A stretch of DNA of 64,000 nucleotides, from positions 154,404 to 218,403 of the forward strand of contig NZ_RCCH01000007.1 of NCBI RefSeq assembly GCF_003663945.1, given 5' to 3'. This DNA comes from Lacinutrix venerupis (lineage in GTDB: Bacteria > Bacteroidota > Bacteroidia > Flavobacteriales > Flavobacteriaceae). The notes below the pieces were generated by a model that was given only the letters and a program-made list of their open reading frames with translations, searched no databases and was not told the DNA's origin. The stretch's first letter is position 1. Every line of letters begins with the position of its first letter. The position numbers and the translations under genes were made by a program. Below, piece by piece: positions 32,664 through 42,154 of the stretch.

Positions 32664-35513
32664 ATGAACACACATTCTTTCGCATTGCGCCACATTGGAC
32701 CAAGAGAAGACGATCAAAAACTAATGCTTGATGCCATTGGTGTTGATAGTTTAGAGCAGCTTATTTACGAAACTATTCCAGACGATATTCGTTTAAAAGA
32801 AGATTTAGATTTAGATGCTGCAATGGGCGAATTTGATTATTCATCACATATAAATGAACTTTCTAAACTTAATAAAATTTACAAAACTTATATTGGTTTA
32901 GGTTATCATCCAACTATTTTGCCCGCTGTAATACAGCGCAACATTTTAGAAAACCCAGGTTGGTATACAGCCTACACACCTTATCAAGCAGAAATTGCTC
33001 AAGGTCGTTTAGAGGCCTTATTAAATTTTCAAACCATGGTTATTGATTTAACAGGTATGGAAATTGCTAACGCATCACTTTTAGACGAAAGTACAGCCGC
33101 AGCAGAAGCAATGAGCATGCTTTTTGCAGTTAGAGACCGTTCTCAAAAAAAGGATAAGGTTAATAAGTTTTTTGTATCAGACTTAGTATTACCTCAAACC
33201 ATAGATTTACTAGAAACTAGAGCAAAACCTATTGGTATAGAATTAATCATAGGTAACGAGGCAGAATATAATTTATCTAATGAATATTTTGGTGCATTAT
33301 TACAGTATCCAGGTAAAAACGGGCAAATAACAGATATAAAATCTTTTATTGAAAAAGCCAATGCCGAAAATATAAAAGTTGCAGTAGCGGCAGATATTTT
33401 AAGCCTTGTAAAACTAGAAGCTCCAGGAAAATTTGGTGCAGATGTTGTAGTTGGTACAACACAACGTTTTGGAATCCCTATGGGTTACGGTGGGCCTCAC
33501 GCAGCATATTTTGCAACAAAAAAAACGTACAAACGTGATGTTCCTGGTCGTATTATTGGTGTAACAAAAGATGTTAACAACAATAGAGCCTTACGTATGG
33601 CTTTACAAACTCGCGAGCAACACATAAAACGCGACAAAGCAACTTCTAATATTTGTACAGCACAAGTACTTTTAGCCGTTATGGCAGGAATGTATGCTGT
33701 TTATCATGGACCAAAAGGACTAACTTTTATAGCAGATAATATTAAAAACTCTGCTTCTACCTTAGTTAATGCTTTAGAAAAATTAGAATTAGAACAAGTA
33801 AATTCTCATTATTTCGATACTATCCAGATAAAAGTAGACGCGGTTAAAACAAAGTATGAAGCCGAAAAAAGAGAAGTAAATTTTCATTATCCAGATACCA
33901 ATACAGTTACAATTTCTATAAATGAAACAACCTCTATTTCAGATTTAAATGAAATTATTGAGATTTTTGAAAGCGTTACAGAAAACACAACAGATAGAAT
34001 AGAAACTATCTCAACTAACACAACAATACCTAAGCATTTAAAGCGTCAATCAGAATTTTTAACAGCAGAAGTGTTTAACACTTACCATTCTGAAACCGAA
34101 ATAATGCGCTACATAAAAACTTTAGAACGTAAAGATTTAGCATTAAATCACTCTATGATTTCTTTAGGATCTTGTACAATGAAATTAAATGCAGCTGCAG
34201 AAATGCTACCTTTAAGTTCTACAAATTGGGGAAGCATACATCCATTTGTACCTGTAAACCAACCAATTGGTTACAAATTAGTATTAAATGCTTTAGAAAA
34301 CCAATTAACTGAAATTACTGGTTTTGCAGCAACCTCTCTACAACCAAACTCTGGTGCTCAAGGTGAATTTGCTGGTTTAATGGTTATTAAAGCATATCAC
34401 GAATCTCGTGGAGATCATCATAGAAATATTTGCTTAATTCCATCATCTGCACACGGAACAAATCCTGCAAGTGCTGTTATGGCAGGAATGAAAGTGGTTG
34501 TTACAAAATCTACAGAAGAAGGTAATATTGATGTTGACGATTTACGTGAAAAAGCAGAATTACATAAAGATAATTTATCTGCATTAATGGTAACTTATCC
34601 TTCAACACATGGTGTTTACGAATCTGCAATAAAAGATATCACTAAAATTATTCACGATAATGGTGGACAAGTTTATATGGATGGTGCCAATATGAATGCT
34701 CAAGTTGGTTTAACAAATCCTGGAAATATTGGTGCAGATGTTTGTCATTTAAATTTACACAAAACATTCGCCATTCCTCATGGAGGTGGTGGACCTGGAG
34801 TTGGACCAATTTGTGTTGCAGAGCAATTAGTACCATTTTTACCAGGAAATCCAATTATAAAAACTGGTGGACACCAATCTATTTCTGCTATTTCTGCAGC
34901 GCCTTACGGTTCTGCTTTAGCTTGTTTAATCTCTTATGGCTACATTAAAATGTTAGGCTATAGAGGTCTTAAAAAAGCTACTGAAATAGCAATTTTAAAT
35001 GCTAACTACATAAAGGAACGATTAAAAGACCACTACCCAACATTATATTCTGGTGAAAAAGGTAGAGCTGCGCATGAAATGATTATTGATTGTCGTGATT
35101 TTAAAGCTAAAGGCATTGAAGTTGTAGACATTGCAAAACGTTTGATGGATTATGGATTTCACGCGCCAACAGTTTCTTTTCCTGTAGCAGGAACCATGAT
35201 GATTGAGCCTACAGAAAGTGAAAGTAAAGCAGAAATGGATCGTTTTTGCGACGCGATGATTTCTATTAGAAAAGAAATTGATGAAGCAAATAAAGATGAC
35301 CATAATAATCCATTAAAAAATGCACCACACACTATGGCAATGGTAACTAGCGACGAATGGACTTTACCTTATTCTCGTGAAAAAGCTGCTTTTCCTCTAG
35401 ACTACGTTAAAGACACAAAGTTTTGGCCAAGTGTTCGTAGAGTAGATGACGCTTTTGGAGACAGAAATTTAATATGCTCTTGTGCACCTATTGAGGATTA
35501 TATGGATTCATAA
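32664..35513 (+). CDS. gcvP: Glycine dehydrogenase (decarboxylating), P protein
   Basis: A 949-residue single-chain P protein, with the N-terminal half (FALRHIGPREDDQ, YHPTILPAVIQRN) and the catalytic C-terminal half. The PLP lysine is K700 in NLHKTFAIPHGGGGPGVGP. It decarboxylates glycine and passes the aminomethyl group to the H protein lipoyl arm. The gcvT and gcvH genes are not in the window. It is expressed alone, from a promoter at 32631. Confidence 0.98.
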   Translation: MNTHSFALRHIGPREDDQKLMLDAIGVDSLEQLIYETIPDDIRLKEDLDLDAAMGEFDYSSHINELSKLNKIYKTYIGLGYHPTILPAVIQRNILENPGWYTAYTPYQAEIAQGRLEALLNFQTMVIDLTGMEIANASLLDESTAAAEAMSMLFAVRDRSQKKDKVNKFFVSDLVLPQTIDLLETRAKPIGIELIIGNEAEYNLSNEYFGALLQYPGKNGQITDIKSFIEKANAENIKVAVAADILSLVKLEAPGKFGADVVVGTTQRFGIPMGYGGPHAAYFATKKTYKRDVPGRIIGVTKDVNNNRALRMALQTREQHIKRDKATSNICTAQVLLAVMAGMYAVYHGPKGLTFIADNIKNSASTLVNALEKLELEQVNSHYFDTIQIKVDAVKTKYEAEKREVNFHYPDTNTVTISINETTSISDLNEIIEIFESVTENTTDRIETISTNTTIPKHLKRQSEFLTAEVFNTYHSETEIMRYIKTLERKDLALNHSMISLGSCTMKLNAAAEMLPLSSTNWGSIHPFVPVNQPIGYKLVLNALENQLTEITGFAATSLQPNSGAQGEFAGLMVIKAYHESRGDHHRNICLIPSSAHGTNPASAVMAGMKVVVTKSTEEGNIDVDDLREKAELHKDNLSALMVTYPSTHGVYESAIKDITKIIHDNGGQVYMDGANMNAQVGLTNPGNIGADVCHLNLHKTFAIPHGGGGPGVGPICVAEQLVPFLPGNPIIKTGGHQSISAISAAPYGSALACLISYGYIKMLGYRGLKKATEIAILNANYIKERLKDHYPTLYSGEKGRAAHEMIIDCRDFKAKGIEVVDIAKRLMDYGFHAPTVSFPVAGTMMIEPTESESKAEMDRFCDAMISIRKEIDEANKDDHNNPLKNAPHTMAMVTSDEWTLPYSREKAAFPLDYVKDTKFWPSVRRVDDAFGDRNLICSCAPIEDYMDS

Positions 35514-35548
35514 TATCGATCTGAACATCGTAAAATATTATAACAAAT

Positions 35549-35606
35549 AAATTGCCTTTAGTTTTCGTTGCTTATATTAGCAAAGTAACTTAACTAAAGG
35601 CAATTT
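35549..35606 (+). promoter_or_regulatory. 15-bp inverted repeat bracketing the ketosynthase promoter
   Basis: AAATTGCCTTTAGTT (35549-35563) and AACTAAAGGCAATTT (35592-35606) are perfect inverted repeats separated by 28 bases. The spacer holds TATATTAG (35573-35580), one mismatch from TAnnTTTG, and the left arm contains a TTG 18 bases upstream of it. The right arm therefore lies just after the predicted start site. It may be an operator pair, or a large-loop terminator for gcvP (it is followed by CCTTTTT). Confidence 0.5.
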
Positions 35607-35615
35607 CCTTTTTAT

Positions 35616-36674
35616 ATGAATATTAAAATTACTGGAACTGGCAGTTTTATTCCTAGCACTGTTGAAAAAAACGAAGATTTTTACAATCATGAATTTTTAA
35701 ATGCTGATGGCTCTAAAATAAATAGCTCTAATGAAATTATTGTAGACAAGTTTAAAGCCATAACAGGAATACAAGAAAGACGATATATAAAAAACGAATT
35801 ATTAAATTCTGATATTGCTTTTTATGCTGCCGAACTTGCTATTGCCGATGCAAAAATCGACAAAGAAACTTTAGATTATATTATTGTAGCTCATAATTAT
35901 GGTGATGTAAAATATAATACAGAACAAAGCGACACCGTACCAAGTATAGCTTCTCGAGTTAAACATTTACTTCAAATTAAAAACCCAAAATGCGTTGGAT
36001 ACGATTTGCTTTTTGGTTGTCCCGGTTGGATTGAAGGTGTTATTCAAGCAAATGCTTTTATAAAAGCAGGAATTGCAAAAAGATGTCTAGTAATTGGAGC
36101 CGAAACACTATCTCGTGTTGTAGATAAACACGATAGAGATTCTATGATATATAGTGATGGTGCAGGTGCAGTAATTGTTGAAAAAACAAATGAAGACGGT
36201 GGCATTGTAACACATGAAACCGCAACTTTTGCTTTAGACGAAGCTCATTTTATATATTTTGGAGAAACTAACAATCCAGAAAACACGAGCCAAAGACGAT
36301 ATATTAAAATGTATGGTCGTAAAATTTATGAGTTTGCACTAACAAACGTACCTTTAGCTTTAAAAGCATGTTTAGACAAAAGTGGGTATTCAATAAGCGA
36401 TGTAAAAAAAATATTAATACATCAAGCCAACGAAAAAATGGACGAAGCCATTGTTAAACGTTTTTATAAGCTTTATAAAACCGAAATGCCCGAAGGTATC
36501 ATGCCAATGATTATTAATACTCTTGGAAATTCTAGCGTTGCAACTGTACCCACTTTGTATGATTTAATTTTAAAAGGTGAATTAGAAAACCAAGAAATTA
36601 ATAAAGGTGATATTATTTTATTTGCTAGTGTTGGCGCTGGAATGAATATTAACGCTATAGTATACAAGTATTAA
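35616..36674 (+). CDS. 3-oxoacyl-ACP synthase III family protein (FabH-like)
   Basis: The 352-residue thiolase-fold protein has the KAS III triad: C135 in DLLFGCPGWIEG, H269 in ILIHQANEKMD and N305 in NTLGNSSVATVPTL. All three catalytic residues are present, so it should condense acyl-CoA with malonyl-ACP. It is longer than housekeeping FabH (~330) and may be a specialised ketosynthase. It is followed on the same strand by a methyltransferase and two glycosyltransferases. Substrate is not predictable by eye. Confidence 0.9.
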   Translation: MNIKITGTGSFIPSTVEKNEDFYNHEFLNADGSKINSSNEIIVDKFKAITGIQERRYIKNELLNSDIAFYAAELAIADAKIDKETLDYIIVAHNYGDVKYNTEQSDTVPSIASRVKHLLQIKNPKCVGYDLLFGCPGWIEGVIQANAFIKAGIAKRCLVIGAETLSRVVDKHDRDSMIYSDGAGAVIVEKTNEDGGIVTHETATFALDEAHFIYFGETNNPENTSQRRYIKMYGRKIYEFALTNVPLALKACLDKSGYSISDVKKILIHQANEKMDEAIVKRFYKLYKTEMPEGIMPMIINTLGNSSVATVPTLYDLILKGELENQEINKGDIILFASVGAGMNINAIVYKY

Positions 36675-36702
36675 ATAAAACTCTCATTTTTAGAAAGCAA
36701 TA

Positions 36703-37230
36703 ATGTACGAAGGTAAATTTCCACACAAAAGATATAAACTCACCTATAAATTTTTAGAAAAACATATTTCTAAAAATGAAAGTATATTAGATTTAGGCGT
36801 TGAAAATCCATTTACTAAAGTCATGAAAAACGGCGGTTTTTCAGTAAAAAATACTTCTGGCGAAGATTTAGACGAAAACACAGAAGCTATAGAAAACTCT
36901 GAAGCTACAGTTGTAACAGCTTTTGAAATTTTTGAACATTTATTATCGCCTTATACTATTTTAAAATCTATTAAAGCAGATAAATTAGTGGCAAGTATTC
37001 CTATGCGCTTATGGTTTTCTTCAGCATACAGAAGTAAAACCGATAAATGGGACAGACATTACCACGAGTTTGAAGATTGGCAATTTGATTGGCTTTTAGA
37101 AAAAACAGGTTGGAAAATTGTAGATAGTCAAAAATGGACTAACCCAACCAAAAAAATAGGTTTTAGACCTTTATTACGCTACTTTACTAATCGCTATTAT
37201 ATTGTTTATGCAGAAAAGGTAAAGCATTAA
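36703..37230 (+). CDS. Class I SAM-dependent methyltransferase
   Basis: A 175-residue protein with the SAM-binding motif ILDLGVENPFTKVM and a later VVTAFEIFEHLLSPYTIL, typical of small Methyltransf_11-like enzymes. The region KWDRHYHEFEDWQFDWLLEKTGW matches methyltransferases that act on sugars or lipids in polysaccharide and lipid clusters. It starts 28 bases after the ketosynthase. Substrate unknown. Confidence 0.85.
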   Translation: MYEGKFPHKRYKLTYKFLEKHISKNESILDLGVENPFTKVMKNGGFSVKNTSGEDLDENTEAIENSEATVVTAFEIFEHLLSPYTILKSIKADKLVASIPMRLWFSSAYRSKTDKWDRHYHEFEDWQFDWLLEKTGWKIVDSQKWTNPTKKIGFRPLLRYFTNRYYIVYAEKVKH

Positions 37231-37362
37231 CTATTATTGCTATAAACAACAATCCTATAAATTCGTTTTACACAAAATTTATTGTATTAAAATATGCAAA
37301 ATTGAGTAGTCTCATTAAATTTTCGCAAATTTGAATTTAGAATAATTTAATTATACTTAAAG

Positions 37363-38214
37363 TTGAATATTTACATTGTTATTCCTGCACATAATGAAGG
37401 AGACTATATTTCCTTAATGCTTAATTCTTTAACACAGCAAACACTTTTACCAAAAAAAGTAGTTGTTGTGAACGACAATTCTACAGACAATACTCAACAA
37501 GAAATTAATAAATTTTCGAAAAACTATAATTGGATAGAAAGCCTATCTATTCTATCTTCAAAAGCACATATTCCTGGCAGTAAAGTGGTGCAAGCTTTTT
37601 ATAAAGGTTATAACACTTTAGATGAGGATTATGATATTATTTGCAAATTTGATGCAGATATTATTCTTCCTAAAAACTATTTAGAAACTATAGTTAAAAT
37701 ATTTAAAAAAAATCCCAAAGTAGGTATTGCTGGAGGTTTAGCATATATTAAAAACAATAAAGAATGGGTTTACGAAAATATTGCTTCAAAGCATCATGTT
37801 CGTGGTCCATTTAAAGCTTATAGAAAAAAATGCTTTAAGGATATTGGCGGTTTAAAATCAAGTATCGGCTGGGATACAGTAGATATTTTATTAGCTAAAT
37901 ATTATGGATGGGATATTAAAACAGACCAAACTTTACATGTAAAACATTTAAAACCAACTGGACAATCTTATTCTAAAAAAAGCGCATTACTACAAGGTGA
38001 AGCCTTTTACAAAATGAGATATGGTATTGTAATTACAGTTATTGCTTCCTTAAAGAAAAGTATAAAACAAAGTAATATTTTGATATTGCAAAATGATTTA
38101 AAAGGCTATTTTAAAGCTAAAAAAGAAAAAAAAGAACCTTTAGTTACAATTGAAGAAGGTCGATTTATTAGAAAATTACGCTGGAAAGGTATTAAACACG
38201 CTATTTTTAATTAA
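37363..38214 (+). CDS. Family 2 glycosyltransferase, first of a tandem pair
   Basis: The 283-residue GT-A protein starts MNIYIVIPAHNEGDYI and has VVVVNDNSTDNTQ and the metal-binding FDADII. No ATG is available near the start; TTG at 37363 gives the family N-terminus. It is the same length as the next gene, with no gap needed in a by-eye alignment and about half of the residues identical, so the two arose by tandem duplication. It lacks membrane segments. Sugar specificity is unknown. Confidence 0.92.
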   Translation: MNIYIVIPAHNEGDYISLMLNSLTQQTLLPKKVVVVNDNSTDNTQQEINKFSKNYNWIESLSILSSKAHIPGSKVVQAFYKGYNTLDEDYDIICKFDADIILPKNYLETIVKIFKKNPKVGIAGGLAYIKNNKEWVYENIASKHHVRGPFKAYRKKCFKDIGGLKSSIGWDTVDILLAKYYGWDIKTDQTLHVKHLKPTGQSYSKKSALLQGEAFYKMRYGIVITVIASLKKSIKQSNILILQNDLKGYFKAKKEKKEPLVTIEEGRFIRKLRWKGIKHAIFN

Positions 38215-38236
38215 TTTCATTTTTTAAATACTTAAT

Positions 38237-39088
38237 TTGAATTTCTACATCGTCATACCTGCTCACAATGAAGCCAATTTTATTGCTAAAACTTTACAAT
38301 CTATAGCATCACAAACATTACAACCTAAAGCAGTAGTTGTAGTAAATGACAACTCTTTAGATAACACTCAAACTATTGTTGAGGCCTTTACTAAACAATA
38401 TCATTTTATAAAATTAGTAAACATTAAATCTGCCAATACACATTTACCTGGCAATAAGATTATTAATGCTTTTTATAAAGGTTTTGAAACTTTAGATAAA
38501 GATTATGATGTGATTTGTAAATTTGATGCCGACTTAATTTTTCCTGAAAATTATCTCGAAACATTAGCTCATCACTTTAAATCTAACAAAAACCTTGGTA
38601 TGGTTTCTGGACACTGTTACGTTAAACAAAAAAACACGTGGCAGAGAGAGCAAATAACAGGAAAAAAACATATTAGAGGAGCTTTAAAAGCTTATAAAAA
38701 ACAATGTTTTCTAGATATTGGAATGTTAAAAAAAGACATGGGTTGGGATACTATAGACGAAATTTTAGCTAAATATTATAAATGGAACATCTTATTAGAC
38801 GACAACTTAAAAGTAAAGCATTTAAAACCAACAGGAGCAAACTACAGTAAACAAGCAAATTTACTACAAGGGCAAGCTATGTATAAAATGCGCTATGGTT
38901 TTATATTAACTTTTATCTTAGGTACTTATAATGCTATTAAAAGAAATGATTTTGCCACATTTAACAATTACATTTTAGGGTATTTAAAAGCCCAAAGAGA
39001 AAACGTAAAACCTTTTATTACAAAAGAGCAAGGCAAATTTGTGAGGCAACAACGCTGGATTGATTTTAAAAATAAAATAAGTATTTAA
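38237..39088 (+). CDS. Family 2 glycosyltransferase, second of a tandem pair
   Basis: The second paralogue, 283 residues, starts MNFYIVIPAHNEANFI and contains VVVVNDNSLDNTQ and FDADLIF. It too begins with TTG (38237), preceded by a TACTTAATTTGAA leader resembling TACTTAAAGTTGAA before the first copy. KHLKPTGANYSKQANLLQGQAMYKM matches the first copy, with one conserved block in the region that would contact the acceptor. It ends with a four-base overlap on the convergent DUF2797 gene. Confidence 0.92.
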   Translation: MNFYIVIPAHNEANFIAKTLQSIASQTLQPKAVVVVNDNSLDNTQTIVEAFTKQYHFIKLVNIKSANTHLPGNKIINAFYKGFETLDKDYDVICKFDADLIFPENYLETLAHHFKSNKNLGMVSGHCYVKQKNTWQREQITGKKHIRGALKAYKKQCFLDIGMLKKDMGWDTIDEILAKYYKWNILLDDNLKVKHLKPTGANYSKQANLLQGQAMYKMRYGFILTFILGTYNAIKRNDFATFNNYILGYLKAQRENVKPFITKEQGKFVRQQRWIDFKNKISI

Positions 39089-39879
39089 AGTATCTCAATA
39101 GTTACTACTTTTCCTTCATTACCGCGAATATTACAAACAGTATCATCTTCAAAAATTAAATACTGTCCTTTTATACCTTTTAAAACACCTTCATAGGTAC
39201 CAGTTTTTTCTATATTTAAACTTTTAGGTTTTATTGGGTATTGTAACACTGGAAAATCCATCTGGGTTTCACTATTATTTTCAATAAAATATTCCATAGC
39301 TTCTGCAGGAATGTACTGTTTTAATTTTTCTCTCCACTCTACAAGATTCTCATCTTTAACTTCGTTTTTTAGCATGGTACGCCAATTTGTTTTATCTGCT
39401 ACAAAATCTTTTAAAGCAACTTCTGTTATACCTGCAAGATATCTATTAGGAACCTCAACAATTTCTATTGCCTCATGCGCTCCTTGGTCTATCCATCTTG
39501 TGGGTACTTGTGTTTTTCTGGTAACACCAACCTTAACATTACTAGAGTTAGCTAAATAAACAATATGTGGTTGTAATTGCACTTTCTTTTCGTATTCTAA
39601 ATCTCTATCTTCTTTTCCTAAATGCGCAGTACTTAATTCTGGACGCATAATCCAATCTGCTGCTTGTGGTATATCAAAAAAACAACTTTTACAAAATCCT
39701 TGTCTATAAATAGATTTGTTTAATCCGCAGTTTAAACACTGGTGCTTAACAAATTGAAATTTCAATGTTTTATTTAGTAATTGATTCATATTAATAAAAT
39801 CGTTTTCGAAAACTAAATAGTATTGAATTGGGCTAGAATATTCTGTTGCCATTTTTGTTAGCACGCCTTGGTAAATCAT
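39085..39879 (-). CDS. DUF2797 domain-containing protein
   Basis: The 264-residue protein has an N-terminal zinc-ribbon-like set of cysteines (HQCLNCGLNKSIYRQGFCKSCFFD) and then IVYLANSSNVKVGVTRKTQVPTRWIDQGA, which resembles the start of a GIY-YIG nuclease fold (VYL..KVG.TR..RW). DUF2797 is the family name I recognise; its activity is not known. A zinc-ribbon with a GIY-YIG-like core suggests nucleic acid binding. It lies convergent to the glycosyltransferases and divergent from the GH3 gene. Confidence 0.85.
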   Translation of the reverse strand: MIYQGVLTKMATEYSSPIQYYLVFENDFINMNQLLNKTLKFQFVKHQCLNCGLNKSIYRQGFCKSCFFDIPQAADWIMRPELSTAHLGKEDRDLEYEKKVQLQPHIVYLANSSNVKVGVTRKTQVPTRWIDQGAHEAIEIVEVPNRYLAGITEVALKDFVADKTNWRTMLKNEVKDENLVEWREKLKQYIPAEAMEYFIENNSETQMDFPVLQYPIKPKSLNIEKTGTYEGVLKGIKGQYLIFEDDTVCNIRGNEGKVVTIEIL

Positions 39880-39922
39880 AAAAAAAAGTATTATTTTTAG
39901 TGTCTAAATATACTATAAATAT

Positions 39923-41437
39923 ATGCCAATTCCTTTAGTAAATTCCATCGCTTCATGGTTTTTAAAGAAAAGATTTCATCAAATCGATTTGTTTTTAAAA
40001 TACCCAAACGAAGTACAACAAGAATTACTATTTAACTTAATAGATACAGCTAGAGGTACCGAAATTGGAAAACAATATGAGTTTTCTTCCATAAAAACTT
40101 ATAAAGAATTTGCCAATAGAGTTCCAATTAAAAATTATGAAGGTTATCAAGATTTATTTGAACGCTCTCGGTTAGGCGAACATAATATTTTTTGGCCTTC
40201 ACCTATAAAATGGTTTGCAAAATCTAGTGGTACTACAAGTGCTAAAAGTAAATTTATTCCTGTAAGTCAAGACTCGCTAGAAAATTGCCATTATGCTGCC
40301 AGTAAAGATTTATTATGTATGTATTTAAATAATAATGAAGACTCACAACTCTTTACTGGAAAAGGTTTAAGGCTTGGCGGCAGCAAAGAACTTTATAAAG
40401 AAAATGGCACTGTTTATGGAGATTTAAGTGCTATTTTAATTGACAACATGCCTTTTTGGGCAGAGTTTAGTAGCACACCAAGTAACAAAGTTTCTTTAAT
40501 GAGCGACTGGGAAACTAAAATGGCTGCTATTGTAAACGAAACTATAAATGAAAATGTTACTAGTTTAGCCGGTGTTCCTTCTTGGATGCTTGTTTTACTT
40601 AATAACGTTTTAGATAAAAGTGAAAAGAACTCGTTATTTGATATTTGGCCAAATTTAGAAGTTTACTTTCATGGTGGTGTAAGTTTTAATCCATATAAAC
40701 AACAATACAAAAACATTTTACCTAAAAAAGATTTTAAGTATTATGAAATTTATAATGCATCTGAAGGTTTTTTTGCTATCCAAGATTTAAATTATTCTAG
40801 CGAATTGTTATTAATGTTAGATTATGGAATTTTCTACGAATTTATCCCAATGGATACTCATGGTAAGGCTAACGAACGTATTATACCTTTAAGCGAGGTT
40901 GAAAAAGGTAAAAATTATGCTGTAATTATTACTACTAATGCTGGGTTATGGCGTTATAAAATTGGAGATACGGTTAGATTCACTTCGGTTTCTCCTTATA
41001 GAATTAAAGTTTCTGGAAGAACAAAACACCATATTAATGTTTTTGGAGAAGAGCTTATAATTGAAAATGCTGAAGATGCACTAAAAAAAGTTTGCAAAAA
41101 AACAAGTTGCGAAATTGTAGATTATACTGCTGCTCCAATATTTATGGAAGGTAAAGAAAAAGGAGCACATGAATGGTTAATTGAATTTAAAACACCTCCT
41201 AAAGACATTAATTATTTTAACGAATTATTTGACAATGCTTTAAAATCTCTAAATTCTGATTACGAAGCAAAGCGTTATAATAACATGACTTTAAATAAGC
41301 CTAAAATTAATATTGCTAGAGAGAAACTATTCTACGATTGGCTAAAAGAAAACAACAAACTTGGCGGACAACACAAAGTCCCAAGATTATCGAATACAAG
41401 AAATTACATGGAAGAATTATTAAAATTAAACTTTTAA
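39923..41437 (+). CDS. GH3 auxin-responsive promoter family protein (acyl-adenylating enzyme)
   Basis: The 504-residue protein matches the GH3 family throughout: FAKSSGTTSAKSKFIPVS (the adenylate-forming SSGTT motif), YEIYNASEGFFAIQD and WRYKIGDTVRFTS. GH3 enzymes activate a carboxylate with ATP and transfer it to an amine, typically an amino acid; bacterial members are little studied. It stands on the plus strand after the glycosyltransferase pair. Acyl and amine substrates are unknown. Confidence 0.93.
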   Translation: MPIPLVNSIASWFLKKRFHQIDLFLKYPNEVQQELLFNLIDTARGTEIGKQYEFSSIKTYKEFANRVPIKNYEGYQDLFERSRLGEHNIFWPSPIKWFAKSSGTTSAKSKFIPVSQDSLENCHYAASKDLLCMYLNNNEDSQLFTGKGLRLGGSKELYKENGTVYGDLSAILIDNMPFWAEFSSTPSNKVSLMSDWETKMAAIVNETINENVTSLAGVPSWMLVLLNNVLDKSEKNSLFDIWPNLEVYFHGGVSFNPYKQQYKNILPKKDFKYYEIYNASEGFFAIQDLNYSSELLLMLDYGIFYEFIPMDTHGKANERIIPLSEVEKGKNYAVIITTNAGLWRYKIGDTVRFTSVSPYRIKVSGRTKHHINVFGEELIIENAEDALKKVCKKTSCEIVDYTAAPIFMEGKEKGAHEWLIEFKTPPKDINYFNELFDNALKSLNSDYEAKRYNNMTLNKPKINIAREKLFYDWLKENNKLGGQHKVPRLSNTRNYMEELLKLNF

Positions 41438-41536
41438 TCTTGCTTTGTTTTAATATTAAAGATAACGTTTAAAAAAAATAAAACAAGTTAATAATTTGAA
41501 AATCAAATTATTATCATTAAATTTATCAAGCTATTA

Positions 41537-41576
41537 ATTAACTAATTCCTTATTGAAGATAATTTAATTAGTTAAT
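41537..41576. repeat. 11-bp AT-rich inverted repeat
   Basis: ATTAACTAATT (41537-41547) and AATTAGTTAAT (41566-41576) form a perfect inverted repeat with an 18-base spacer, between GH3 and its downstream terminator. With high AT content the significance is moderate. Confidence 0.4.
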
Positions 41577-41585
41577 CCATATTCA

Positions 41586-41621
41586 AAAAAACCACTCATA
41601 CTTCTTAATGAGTGGTTTTTT
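41586..41621. terminator. Bidirectional intrinsic terminator between GH3 and GNAT genes
   Basis: AAAAAACCACTCAT and ATGAGTGGTTTTTT form a 14-bp stem with an 8-base loop. It serves GH3 on the plus strand and the convergent GNAT gene, whose stop codon it overlaps, on the minus strand. Confidence 0.88.
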
Positions 41622-42141
41622 ATTTCTTTAAAGTAAAAATAATATTTTTAGGAAAATCTAGATCTTTTCGCTTAGAATCTTGAGTAAAACCATTTGCTAA
41701 TAGTAATTTTTTTGAAGCTTTGTTTTCGGTATGTGTAAAGGCTTCTATAGCTTTTAAACGAAGCTTATTAAAACCAAAAGATATAACTTCTTGAAGTGCC
41801 TCCGACATGTATCCTTTATTAAAATACTCTGGAAGCAAATCGTAACCAACCTCAGCTGTTTTTCTATCTTCAGATAAATTCCACAAACAAATACTACCTA
41901 ATTTTTGATTTGTTTTTTTGTTTATTATAGTCCAACTTATTGATTTATTTTCTTTTAAATAAGTTAGCAAGTTTTTTATATGTATTACTGCTTCCTCTTG
42001 TGTTTTATACAATGGTTGCATTATATACTTTCTTACAATAGCATTAGAGCGTAAAGCATAAACAAGCTCAACATCATCCATGTTCGTACTTCTTAAAATA
42101 AGTCTTTTGCTTTCTAGGTTTTTAGAGTTTATTAGTTTCAT
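41620..42141 (-). CDS. GNAT family N-acetyltransferase (RimJ/RimL-like)
   Basis: A 173-residue Acetyltransf_3-type protein: SKRLILRSTNMDDVELVYALRS near the start, GSICLWNLSEDRKTAEVGYDLLP in the middle and EAFTHTENKASKKLLLANGF at the end. These form the acetyl-CoA site with the R/Q-x-x-G-x-G/A-like region degenerate. It is separated from clpX by a terminator, so it is likely transcribed on its own. Acceptor unknown. Confidence 0.88.
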   Translation of the reverse strand: MKLINSKNLESKRLILRSTNMDDVELVYALRSNAIVRKYIMQPLYKTQEEAVIHIKNLLTYLKENKSISWTIINKKTNQKLGSICLWNLSEDRKTAEVGYDLLPEYFNKGYMSEALQEVISFGFNKLRLKAIEAFTHTENKASKKLLLANGFTQDSKRKDLDFPKNIIFTLKK

Positions 42142-42154
42142 ATTAAATAAAAAA

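Noticed and set aside
34648..34948. Long antisense and shifted frames inside gcvP
   Set aside because: They overlap a fully conserved gene and translate to low-complexity Trp/His/Leu-rich sequence typical of shadow frames.
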